In this document: one piece after another, positions 19,307-28,394 of the stretch
Layout of the letters: each line of letters starts with the position of its first letter
Position numbering within the stretch: the stretch's first letter is position 1
Assembly: GCA_023375785.1 (NCBI GenBank)
Contig: SZWC01015212.1
Coordinates: forward strand, 36,663-66,024
Source: Penium margaritaceum
Lineage: Eukaryota; Streptophyta; Zygnematophyceae; Desmidiales; Peniaceae
Length of the DNA stretch: 29,362 bases
Direction of reading: 5' to 3'
Position numbers and translations under genes: made by a program
Notes under the pieces: model-generated
Told to the model about the DNA's origin: nothing
The model's database searches: none
Seen by the model: the letters and a program-made list of their open reading frames with translations, nothing else

Positions 19307-20226
19307 ATGGAGCAGGTCCTGCAGCAGATCATAGAGCAGCTGGGAGCCCTCAAGCTGGAGAATTAGTGGCTTAATTGGCAGATGGTTGACTTGCGGGACG
19401 GGACTGACACTGGAGAGGTTTGGACGGCCCGGTCAAGGAGTCTGCCAAGCCAAAGCAAATGGCTCCGGAACCGTTCAATCCCTCAGTCAAGGGTGCGAGT
19501 GTGTGGACCTGGTTTTCTGCGATGAACAGCTACTTTGGGGCTCTGGGCCACCCTTCAGAGGACAATTCTGTGCGTGCATCATTCGCGATGACACCACTAC
19601 GTGGAGTAGCATTGGAGTGGTGGAAGCCGCTGAATATGCTGGCCACTCATGGTGGAGGTGGGAACACAGCTGTGCAACATGCCGTGTTGTGGCAGCTAGG
19701 CACGGGGCAAGCTAAAGCGTGTGTGCCGATGACATGGGAGCAGTTTGAGCAAGCCATCAGAGATCGGTATGATCTCGTAAATGCCTCCATGGTCACACGC
19801 AACAAGCAGATGAAGCAGATCAGCTTAGTTCAGGAGCACACGCGTCGATTCTTGGCGTTGTGCTCGGAGATTGATGACATGAGTGATCCAGAGATGGCGG
19901 ACAAGTACCACGTCGGCTTGAAGGCGCACGCTTGCACTAAGTGGAATCACAAAGTTCCAAGTGATGGTGGCCACTGTTGAGCGCGTTGACGCACTACGTG
20001 ACCGTCGAGGGGGTTTTTGGGAGAAGCAAGAGAATTTTCAGCGTCGAGCACAACACCAACAAGTTGACCCCATGGAGATCGATATAGTGCTAGGAGGCAG
20101 GAGAAGAGCAAGCGGCATGGTGGAAATGGTTGGATTTATGAAAATCTTGGACACAACAAGAAGGACTGTAAGAAGAAGCAGTAGGGATACGGCAACTAGC
20201 ACTGAGTGTTGGATGGCCAACTTCTG
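19307..20226 (+). pseudogene. G1 gag with defective zinc knuckle
   Basis: The ATG at 19307 opens MEQVLQQIIEQLGALKLEN then TAG. The main gag frame runs 19420-19980: FNPSVKGASVWTWFSAMNSY, LEWWKPLNML, MTWEQFEQAIRDRYDLVNAS, which is the retrotransposon gag pattern of gypsy elements (aromatic residues spaced through a helical capsid). After a frame change near 19960 it continues to a knuckle at 20128-20169. There the spacing to GHNKKDC is kept, but the first two cysteines are Gly (GGT) and Tyr (TAT), each one base from TGT, so zinc binding is lost. Confidence 0.78.
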
Positions 20227-20379
20227 AGAAAGCTTCGTCCGCATCAGTAAACACCAGCCCCAAAAGTCCTTTGACAACTAGGGAGCTGCTGAGTGTATTG
20301 CTGTGGTGCGAAGAAAGCGGGAGCGTTTTGGGAATCCTCCTGAAAGCCAAAATTGTATCAGCAGGTTTTGCGGACGGCG

Positions 20380-20664
20380 AGGGGCACCAGACTCGCCGGC
20401 AAATTAAATCATTGTTGGATTGCAGCCCGTCTCATTTATTCTTCAGCGACAAGCTTGCAAAGGGATTGAGGATTGCATGGCTACCTGGGATGCCAACTAC
20501 AGCCAGGTTGGTGTAAGGGGAGGTGGAGTGCGGACTACCTCTGAAGCCTCTGAGGGTCTGTCTGGGCAAGTTGCCGTATGAGGTGAAATTTTGCACGTGG
20601 CCGATGGACACCTACAACGCCATTTTGGGGCATGACTAGCTGCAACGGTGGAATCTTGCTGTGG
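20380..20664 (+). pseudogene. G1 protease region
   Basis: LLDCSPSHLFFSDKLAK at 20412-20462 lies where gypsy elements have the D-S/T-G-A active site; here DCSPS replaces DSGAS, so the catalytic Asp remains but the loop is destroyed. The downstream part reads PLRVCLGKLPYEVKFCTWPM and YNAILGHD, stop, LQRWNLAVGW. The TAG after GHD stands where Trp is normal. Coding sequence then breaks at the solo LTR and resumes in the same frame after it. Confidence 0.7.
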
Positions 20665-20669
20665 GTTGG
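20665..20669 (+). other. Target-site duplication, left copy
   Basis: GTTGG directly before the TG of the insertion; repeated exactly at 21359-21363. Confidence 0.9.
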
Positions 20670-21358
20670 TGTTGTTCTTCTATGCCCCATGGCCACTGCT
20701 ATGGGTTGACGGACAGGTTGGGCATGCACTGCTCCCTTGGAGTAAGTCCCCCAAACCTTGTTCGTGGTGCAAGTCCAAGCGAGACACCAGAAGTGTAGCG
20801 CAACGGATAGCATGTTGGACTTAGGGACAACAGGTCCTGCGATCAAGCCTTGATGTGCGCAGGAGGTTTTTTGACCTTCTAGCACAGGGGAAGTTTCTTA
20901 GACATTTCTCCATGCATGAGGAGAGTGCGCCACTTGGCGGTCAGTGGATGCACCAATTGGCGGACTGGTGAGGTGGTGTGGAGTGACCACCGCAAAAGTG
21001 TCACTACCCACACACCTTAGAAGCCAGGCCTAGGACTATATGTACCAGGCTCATTCCTCATTCTAATTACACAATTTGGCCTTAGATGCTCCTCACAGAG
21101 TTGTCCAACTAAGGAACAGTATAAAGAAGACACTGGTTGGTCTAAGCCCCAGGAGTTAGTCTTTGACTAGCACCTTGCGCGAAAGTGACCAAGTGTTAAG
21201 TGGACACAGTTGCTAGCAAGTGATTGCCTAGGAACTGCTCACTGTGGAACAGTGATCCTGAGGGTGATATCTTCTCCTAGCTGAAATGCTAGGAGCGGAC
21301 GGCAGGTGCTATTGTGTCGGCCCTGTTTTCTAGTCCGTTTGCCTCAGGCCGGTTGACA
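20670..21358. mobile_element. Solo-LTR-like insertion (family X), 689 bp, inside G1
   Basis: Starts TGTTGTTCTTC and ends GGTTGACA, flanked by identical 5-bp GTTGG. Removing it joins G1 coding sequence without loss of frame (RWNLAVGW to VRSQVKVKK). An inverted second copy of its 21180-21358 part occurs at 29184-29362, where the sequence begins TGTCAACC. Orientation of transcription is unknown. No coding sequence recognised inside. A small non-autonomous element with TG/CA ends is the alternative. Confidence 0.8.
20790..20864 (+). other. Pol III box-like words and palindrome in the solo LTR
   Basis: TAGCGCAACGG fits a tRNA A box and GATCAAGCC fits a B box, about 45 bases apart, but a tRNA cloverleaf does not fold well. 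The B-box region is a near-perfect palindrome (20836-20864: CCTGCGATCAAG then CTTGAT, GTG, CGCAGG). It may be a decayed tRNA-derived sequence or coincidence. Confidence 0.2.
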
Positions 21359-21363
21359 GTTGG
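21359..21363 (+). other. Target-site duplication, right copy
   Basis: GTTGG directly after the CA of the insertion, identical to 20665-20669. Confidence 0.9.
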
Positions 21364-22900
21364 GTGCGTAGCCAGGTGAAAGTGAAGAAATGTGAAGAGC
21401 AAATTGTTTTACGGTTATGGGCTGACGAGAACTCCAAGGCAGGAAAGGTGCCATAGTTGAGTTACATGGAGCTAAAGGCTGTGAGCGAAAGGGGGACCAA
21501 GTGTACCTCGTGTGGGTGAGGGAGAAGGTAGGAGCTGAAAAGGTGGAAGTGTTGGCAGTAGATGCAAAGCATCAAGAGGGAGAGAAACATACTGCACGAG
21601 TAGCAAAGCTGTTGGAAGGCATCAAGGGAGTGTTAAAAAGCTACGATGACGTGTTTCCTGCTGAGCTACCAAAGGGTTTACCACCGAAGCGGGACATTGA
21701 CCACAAAAATGATCTGGTTCCAGGAGCAACTCCAACAGTGCGGGCTGCTAATCGCATCAGCGATAATGAGCTGGGTGAGCTGAAGAAGCAACGGGAGGAC
21801 GTGACGGACCAGGGGTTCATCAGGCCGTCGGTGTCACCATACGCTGCACCGGTCCTCTTTATAAAGAAGAAGACACGGGTTGCAGACGTGCGTGGACTAT
21901 TGCGCGCTGAACAACGTAACGATTAAGAACCGGTACCCACTGCCAAGTGTCAAGGATCTGTTTTACTAGCTGAGGGGAGCGCAATACTTCAACAAGATTG
22001 ACTTATGCTCAAGATACCATGAGATCCGGATTGTAGAGCAGGATGTGCAGAAGACGACGTTTTGGACGTGGTACAACCATTTCGAGTACCTCGTGATGCC
22101 ATTTGGATTGACCAACACTCCTACAACATTCATGAGCCTCATGAACATGATCTTCCACCCTCACTTCGACCAGTTCGTGATGGTGTTCCTCGAGGACATC
22201 CTCATCTACTCCCAAACTCTTAAAGAGCATCAGCAACACCTTTGACAGGTGCTAGAAATTCTTTGGAGAGAGAAGCTGTTTTTGAAGCTCTCCAAGTGTG
22301 AGTTCGAGAAGAGAGAGGTGGAGTTCCTTGGGAACATCGCGAGCGACAAGGGTCTTCACATGGATCCAAAGAAGTTGGAAACAATGTAGTAGTGGCCGAC
22401 ACCAAAGTGCGTATGTGACATCCAGGTCTTCCTGGGGTTTGTCAACTACTCCTGAAAATTCATCCAGGGGTACGTAGAGAAGGGTGCACCGCTGACCTAG
22501 CTGCTACTGAAGGATCACTAGTAGGAATGGGGTGAAAAGGATCAGAAGATCTTCAAGGAACTCAATTTTGTAATGTATGATGCTCTGGTCCTGGTGCATC
22601 CAGATTTATCCAAGGAGTACGTCATGGCGACAGACACAAGCGACTATGCCATTGCGCCAGTGCTGATGCAGGATCATGGGAAGGAGCCGCAGTTGACTGC
22701 GTACGCATCACACAAGTTGCAAGGTATGGAGTTGAACTATGCAATCCATGAGAAGGAGATGCTAGCGGTGATCCATGCGTTCAAGCACTCGAGGTGCTAC
22801 CTTGAGTCATGGCACTGCGTGGTCTTTACGGATCATTACGTCCTGAAGTACCTGAAGATGAAGCTGAATCTCAGTCGCGGGTAAACTTGCTGGATGAAGT
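21364..22900 (+). pseudogene. G1 reverse transcriptase and RNase H
   Basis: Linker 21364-21640, then [53 protein letters not shown] after a frameshift near 21888. Palm motifs follow: YFNKIDLCSRYHEIRI (Asp codon 22000), VMPFGLTNTPTTFMSLMN, and VFLEDILIYS where the first Asp of the usual DD pair is Glu (GAG 22192-22194). RNase H: MATDTSDYAIAPVLMQD, ELNYAIHEKEMLAVIHAFK and FTDHYVLKYL keep the acidic residues. Many nonsense codons interrupt the frame, mostly TAG. Family assignment is certain; activity impossible. Confidence 0.9.
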
Positions 22901-23881
22901 TCTCGGAAGGAAGTTTTGACTACAAGATTTAGTACAAGCCTGGGAACGTGAATTCTGCAGATCTTCTGTCAAGGAGGCCAGACTTGTGCCCTAATGCCGT
23001 CTCAGTGCTAATGGGATCTCCAGTCATGCACTGCCTGTTCAAGCATGGCTATGACGTGGACGGGGAATTCACGGGAGGTGCACTGAAAGATGCCACATGG
23101 GATGGAGTGTATTGGCAAAGAGGACAGGAGCAGAAGTTTGTCGTGCCGGATTACGCACCATTGAAGTAGATGCGACTAGAGGAGACACATGATACCCACT
23201 ACTCAAGTCACTTTGGCTTTGACAAGATGCTCAAAGCCTTGGCACGCCAATACTGGTGGTCTTCTATGGGAACTGACTATAAGAGGTTTGTGAGCAGTTG
23301 CGATGTGTGCCAACACATCAAGGCGCGGAGGACCAAGCCACCAGGGGAGTTGTAATCATTACCTGTACCAGAGAGGCCATGGACAGACATCGCGCTTAAC
23401 TTGATTGGAAGTTTACCTGTGACGCAACAGGGTCACAACACGGTGTTGGTGGTGGTGGACCGGTTTTCCAAGATGGCACATTTCATCGTATGTCCTAAGA
23501 GCATCACAACCATGAGGAAAGCTCAACTCCTCCTCAATTATGTCATCAAGCTGCATAGAGTGCTGTAGTCCGTGGTCTCAGATCGTCATCCATGCTTCAC
23601 CTCATGGTTCTAGAGAGATCTCATGGAGAAGATGGGCACATGGGTGCAGCTGACCAGCGCATACCACTCACAGAGCGATGGGCAGACGGAGCGCACAAAC
23701 CAGAAATTGGAGCAGCTACTACGGAGCATGGTCCCATCAGATGGAGAGGGTTAGGAGGAGAAGCTTGGAGTGGCAGATTTTGACTACAACTCATCGGTAT
23801 CAGCATCAACAAGAAAGTTGCCGTTTGTGGTGGTCTATGGCCACCAGCCACTGAGCCGAGCCGCCCTTGTTACGGCAACAT
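22901..23881 (+). pseudogene. G1 integrase, truncated by C3
   Basis: YKPGNVNSADLLSRRPDL marks the end of RNase H. The HHCC domain is HDTHYSSHFG ... CDVCQHIKARR (23190-23330). The core shows DIALNLIGSLP, where Asn (AAC, 23398-23400) stands in place of the first catalytic Asp, VVDRFSKMAHFI, VSDRHPCF (second Asp) and YHSQSDGQTERTNQKLEQLL (Glu kept, about 23690). Sequence ends at GHQPLSRAALVTAT where the C3 LTR begins at 23882. The C-terminal domain is absent from the window. Confidence 0.88.
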
Positions 23882-24909
23882 TGTCAGAAACTGGGGTGTA
23901 GTTCCAACGTGGCCTGAATGGTCTTCAATGTTCATGGCTACTTTTGTGCAGGTTGTGAGTCTAAGCGTGAGCTTTTGGGTCACCTCACATTATCTTTCTG
24001 GGAGAGGAAAACAGTTTTGAGATAGTCACTTTTTCAAAGGGAGTAACACAATTTTGCATTAGTTTTTTAACATGGACATGATCTAAAAATTTGTAGGGAT
24101 ATTCATCAGCTCTCCAACGCACCAAACCGTGCACAATTCGGATCACAGTAGCTCCCGCTATGTCAGCCGAAACGCAGCACCCCAAACCAGCCGCTCAGTC
24201 GGCAGCGCAAACCACGTCACTTGCCGAGGCACCCTCACACATCAAGGACTCATCAAAACGCCATTCCGGAAACACAGATGTCCCTACGCATAGTGGCAAA
24301 GCCCCTCGTGCCTTTGGGGTCTGTTTGGATGAGTTAATCATCTTGTTTGGTGATGGGGAATTTGACCAAGTCCTTGAGAGTCCAACATCTGTCAGAATTT
24401 TGACAGATGTTGGTCAAAATCCCTACGCATTGTTTCGCGGACCTGTAGTCGGAATTTTGACCAAGTCCTTGAGAAACAAGCTTTACTCTTGAGTTTCGGA
24501 CTCCAAGCCAGGATTTTGGCTGTCCCTCAGTAACAAAACTGCACCACTGAAATCCGGTGAATCATCCACCGGACGCCTCGGCAGTTCTTCCGGAGCAAAA
24601 TCCCCGGATGGCACTTTGTTACTCGTTCCGGTCAATTATTCAATGGTAGTCGAACCACGGCCAGCTCCCAGAGCTGCCGCGTACACCCCAACTTTGGAAG
24701 CCAATATCTCCCTTGTTACTTGTCCGATTCTGGTGACACAACTTCCATCGGATTCAACAACTTGTCAAGTTCTAGGAGCAATTGTTCATTTTAGGATCCG
24801 AGCAATCCTCAAGTTTTCAGATCCAACGACGAGGAATTTCCTCTCTCTCGCGGCTCGTCGGCGCCTCCCGGCGCTGCACTTGGACATGTAGAGGCGCAAA
24901 TCTTTAACA
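23882..24909 (-). mobile_element. 3' LTR of C3, full length
   Basis: On the minus strand it begins TGTTAAAGATTTG at 24909, after the polypurine tract, and ends CAGTTTCTGACA at 23882; 1028 bp. Its inner end matches 28038-28394 in the same orientation, and its outer part matches 28395 onward in the opposite orientation. Contains a 13-bp perfect hairpin at 24382-24413 and a repeated TTTGACCAAGTCCTTGAGA (24361 and 24459). Confidence 0.85.
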
Positions 24910-24920
24910 TTCTCCCCCTT
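24910..24920 (-). other. Polypurine tract of C3
   Basis: Minus strand AAGGGGGAGAA directly before the LTR start TGTTAAAG. Confidence 0.8.
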
Positions 24921-24924
24921 GCAC

Positions 24925-27450
24925 CTGACATGCCTGCTGCTCCAGCTTGCTCTGACTCATCTTCCACTGCGCCCTCCAGCCCATCATAGCTGGTCATCCC
25001 AAGTCCACCCACGCTCAATGCGTGCCGGTCCACAGGTTGCGCCTTGGTCAAGCAATCTGCAAGCATGTTGTGCGTGCTTTAGTGCTTGAGCACCTCATGC
25101 CCCTTTTTAACCATGTCTTCTGGGTAGTGATAACGCACGTTAATCTGCTTCATCCTCATGTGCTACGGCGGGTTGTGCTACGGCGGGTCAACGAGATTGA
25201 GCCGTTGTTGTCCTCATGCACCATTGTAGGCTCTTGCTGCGGCATGCCCAGCTCCCCCAACAACTTGCGGAGCCACACCACCTCCTTGACCGCCTCGGCC
25301 AGCACGATTTACTCTGCTTCCACTGTGGAGGTGGCGACGCAGTCCTGCTTCCTGCTGCACCACGAGACTGCTGCACCAGCGAGGAAGAACACGTAGCGGG
25401 ATGTGGACTTTTGCTTGTACTCATCGTCAGTGTAGTTTGCATCTGTATAGTAGACCAGATGTAAAGGGTCCGCCCGCCCCTTGGCATCGATGCTCAGGTG
25501 CGCGTGCCGCGTTGCCTGTACGTAGCGGAGGATGCGCTTGACTGCCTGCCAGTGTAGTGGCCCTAGATCGGCCACGTACCTGCTCACTTGGCCCACTGCA
25601 TAGGCCAAGTCCGGTCGATTCGCCATCATGGCCTACATGAGGCTGCCCACCGCCGATTGGTAAGGCAACCCTGCCATATCCTCCCACCCTTTTTTTGTTT
25701 GTGGCACGATTGCTGCACTCAGTTCACAGGTCGTGGAGACCGGACTGCCAACTGGTTTGCAGTTCTCGATGCCATACCGCTTCAGTACCTGGGCCACGTA
25801 TTTGGCCTGTCCTACCTCAAGCATGCGCGCCTTCCGGTTTTGCATGATGCACATCCCAAGGTAGTACTCCAGCTCCCCCATATCCGACGTTTGGAATCTG
25901 CTGTTCAGCTACTCTTTTAGCTGTTGTAGGCTCGGCAGATTCGTCGAGCACAAAATCAGGTCTTCCACATAGAGTGCGAGGATCTGATGGAGCTGTTTGT
26001 CATGCCGCATGTACACGCTGTGATGTGACTCGTAGCTCTTGCAGCCGAGTTGTTCCATGAAGCTGCCCATTTTTTGGTACCAGCATGAGGGCAATTGTTT
26101 TAACCTGTACAAGGACTTCCGCAGCTTACACACCTTGCCCTCCGGTGCCTCCACCCCCTCTGGCACTTCCGTGTAGATCTCTTTATCTTTGATGCCATTG
26201 AGGAAGGCCGTCTTTACGTCCATTTGGTGGAGCTCCATGTCCTTCGCAGCCTCCACTCCTTAGCAACGGGAGTGAACGTCTCATCGTAGTACTCACTCTT
26301 ACGCTGTGCGTATCCCTTCGCCACCAACCGCATCTTGCATTTGTCAACCACACCTTCCTTTATGAACCTGGTCTTAAAGACCCATTTTGAGCTGATGACC
26401 TTGGCATCCTTGGGCATGTCAACCAGCTCCCACGTATCATTTTCCGTGATGGACGCCAGCTCCAATTTGATGGGTGTGACCCAGTGATCCCCTTCAGGCC
26501 GTACAAGTGCCTCTTGCACAGTAGTCAGCTTCATTGATGCTGCCAGCATGCACCGAGTCATGCCAATCCATCGACCGGTGCTTGTGTCGAAATGCTTCCC
26601 CGCTTTTCACTGCCTCCCGCTGTAGTTTTGGTGGCGCATAGTCCCTCTGCTGCAATCCCTCCAACTCAGCACACTCTGGTGAATCATCGACCCGACAACT
26701 CCCCAATGACATATCGCTCCGGCAAAGCATTGCGCGAACAACCGCCACGTCCGGTGGATTTTCCACTGATGATGGATGCACACTCTGTTGGGAATGCGTG
26801 CCTTGGCACCCTCGGTGCCTCAGCCGCTGGATCCTTCCAATGGATCTCCTCATCAACTTGATTTTCATCGGAGTCCTCCGCATTGGCTGCCACCGCAGGT
26901 ACACCTTCGCGCTCTGATGCTGCATCCTCAACTTCAGCGTTCGCCGGCTCCTTCTCGTAGTCAAAGAGCTGGAACCACTCCCTTGTCTTTGGAGAGTCCA
27001 CCACGCTCACATCATTGGTGCTGATGTAGCTTAGGTGCTCATTAAGCTCGACGTCTCGGTTGTGGATTACCTCTGCCTTGCGTATTTCGTAGAACCTGTC
27101 TAACTTATGCACACTCTCATAGCCAAGGAAGAGATACGACTTTGCCCGCGGCTCTAGCTTGCCGTCGCGCCTCTGCGCAGCCTGGACCACTGCATGCGCC
27201 TTGCACCTGAACACTTTTAGGTATGCCACACTTGGCTTGCGCCTGCTCCAAACCTCCTGCGACGTCTTCTAGCCGATTTTCCCCTTCAACACCAGTGTAG
27301 GAGTGAGGTTGATGGTGTAGCTCGCTGTACACACAACTTCTACCCAGAAGCTTTGCGACAATTCCGCATCCACCAACATGGTCCGTACCATGTTGAGCAG
27401 CGTCTGGTTTTCCCACTCTGCCACACCATTTAACTGAGGCAAAGGGCCAT
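24925..27450 (-). pseudogene. C3 pol: integrase C-end, RT, RNase H
   Basis: From the right: LNGVAEWENQTLLNMVRTML, which contains the third catalytic Glu of integrase, then KVFRCKAHAVV ... KSYLFLGY, an acidic linker, and RT: DTWELVDMPKDAKVISSKWV, VAKGYAQRKSEYYDETFTPV (frameshift near 26256), MELHQMDVKTAFLNG (first Asp), LYRLKQLPSCW, and YVEDLILCS where Glu (GAA, 25965-25963) replaces the first Asp of YVDD. RNase H has YYTDANYTDD, STVEAE (then a stop) and VHEDNNGSISL; the tail ends MLADCLTKAQP. A 15-bp tandem duplication (25162-25191) sits in RNase H. Several stops and frameshifts. Confidence 0.9.
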
Positions 27451-28019
27451 GAGGAGGGCCATCGCCTGTAGCTGCTTGTCGATCTTCCATCCCACATCAT
27501 TGCACTGTGAGGCAAGCGACTCGATCTGCTGCATGGCAGAGATGACATCATCTCCCTCATCAATTCTCACCATTAGGTGTTGCTTCATTGCACAGATTTT
27601 AATTGCCAGCGACTTTGATTGATGGATGGCACAAAGTTTTTTCCAAGTCTCAGCTACCAGGTTGCAGCCTTGGAAGTAGCCTCACTGTGACTCGGCCATC
27701 CCAGACACCAGCAGCATGAGGGCCTCCGTGTTCTTCTTTGCAAAGGCCTCTTCTTGCACTTCTATTGCCGTCGCTTCGTCGAGGACTTCTGTTCCCTTCA
27801 TGACCTCTAGCAACACCTTATGCGGGAGGTGCAGCTCAAAGTGCCACCTCCATAGGCCGTAGCTAGGGCCACCTGAATAATTCTGAATGAGATGCGTCTC
27901 CTTCTGCGCCATTTGTGCAGTCTTCAACTCTGGGACCTCAGAGCTTGACGTCGTTGTCGTCCCCAATGACGATCCCGTCCGCCGTGAAAGCCATGAGCGA
28001 TTTGTAGACCGGTCAGGAC
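27437..28019 (-). pseudogene. C3 gag, truncated and joined to integrase
   Basis: Capsid-type copia Gag (UBN2 pattern): SGGPSYGLWRWHFELHLPHK, WKKLCAIHQSKSLAIKICAM, VRIDEGDDVISAMQQIESLA, then QLQAMALLMAL. An internal stop is at 27684-27682 (TGA). No ATG was found in this frame near the PBS. At about 27440 the Gag frame ends and, one frame over, the integrase C-terminal part starts directly. The knuckle, protease, zinc and DD part of integrase are deleted. Confidence 0.8.
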
Positions 28020-28020
28020 C

Positions 28021-28035
28021 GTGTGCCCATAACCC
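28021..28035 (-). other. Primer-binding site of C3, anticodon-arm (half-tRNA) type
   Basis: Two bases inside the LTR end, the minus strand reads GGGTTATGGGCACAC. This is complementary, with one mismatch, to the anticodon arm of eukaryotic initiator tRNA-Met (containing GGGCCCATAACCC), not to its 3' end. Drosophila copia and yeast Ty5 use this kind of half-tRNA primer. The tRNA sequence is from memory. Confidence 0.7.
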
Positions 28036-28037
28036 TT

Positions 28038-28394
28038 TGTCAGAAATTGGGGTCCAGTTCCAACGTAGCCTGACTGGTCTTCTACATTCACGGTTACTTT
28101 TGTGCAGGTTTTGAGTCTAAGCGTGAGCTTTTTTGTTGCCTCACGCTTTGTTTATGGGAGTGGAAGACAGTTGTGAGACAGTCACTTTTGCAAAGGGAAT
28201 AACACAATTTTGCATTAGTTTTTTAACATGGACATGATCTAAACATCTGTAGGGCTAGTCATGAGCTCTTGAACGCACCAAACCATGCGCGATTCGGATC
28301 ACTATAGCTCCTGCTATATCAGCCAAAGCGCAGCAATCCAAACCAGCCACTCAGTTGGTGGCGCGTACCACGTCACTCGCTGAGGCGCCCTCAT
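28038..28394 (-). mobile_element. 5' LTR of C3, inner part
   Basis: Aligns with 23882-24231 in the same orientation: shared words include TGACAGTC/TAGTCACTTTT, ACACAATTTTGCATTAGTTT and TTTTTTAACATGGACATGAT. It stops at CCCTCA where an LTR in the opposite orientation begins. Confidence 0.85.

Larger units (their letters stand above)
18271..23881 (+). mobile_element. Ty3/gypsy LTR retrotransposon G1, interrupted
   Basis: LTR, PBS, gag, protease, RT, RNase H and integrase in that order (integrase last defines gypsy). It is interrupted internally at 20670-21358 by a solo-LTR-like insertion and cut inside integrase at 23882 by copia C3. Its 3' end and 3' LTR are outside the window. Confidence 0.88.
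23882..28394 (-). mobile_element. Ty1/copia element C3, internally deleted, inserted in G1 integrase
   Basis: 3' LTR 23882-24909, polypurine tract, pol, gag, half-tRNA PBS and the inner part of the 5' LTR (28038-28394), all on the minus strand. The two LTR parts align over about 350 bases. The 5' LTR is broken at 28395 by another LTR. The gene set lacks the gag knuckle, protease and most of integrase. Confidence 0.87.

Noticed and set aside
20780..20866. tRNA gene
   Set aside because: A- and B-box-like words are present, but acceptor, D and T stems do not pair acceptably.
20535..20885. 116-codon minus-strand open frame
   Set aside because: It spans the boundary of the solo LTR and G1 protease on the opposite strand, so it cannot be an old gene.
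1..23881. Alternative genetic code or programmed read-through of TAG
   Set aside because: TAG excess is striking, but TGA and TAA stops, frameshifts and deletions also occur in the same elements; CHG deamination explains the bias more simply.
24160..24891. Plus-strand open frames in the C3 LTR
   Set aside because: They lie within an LTR in antisense, with no domain and no similar frame conserved in the related LTR at 28395.
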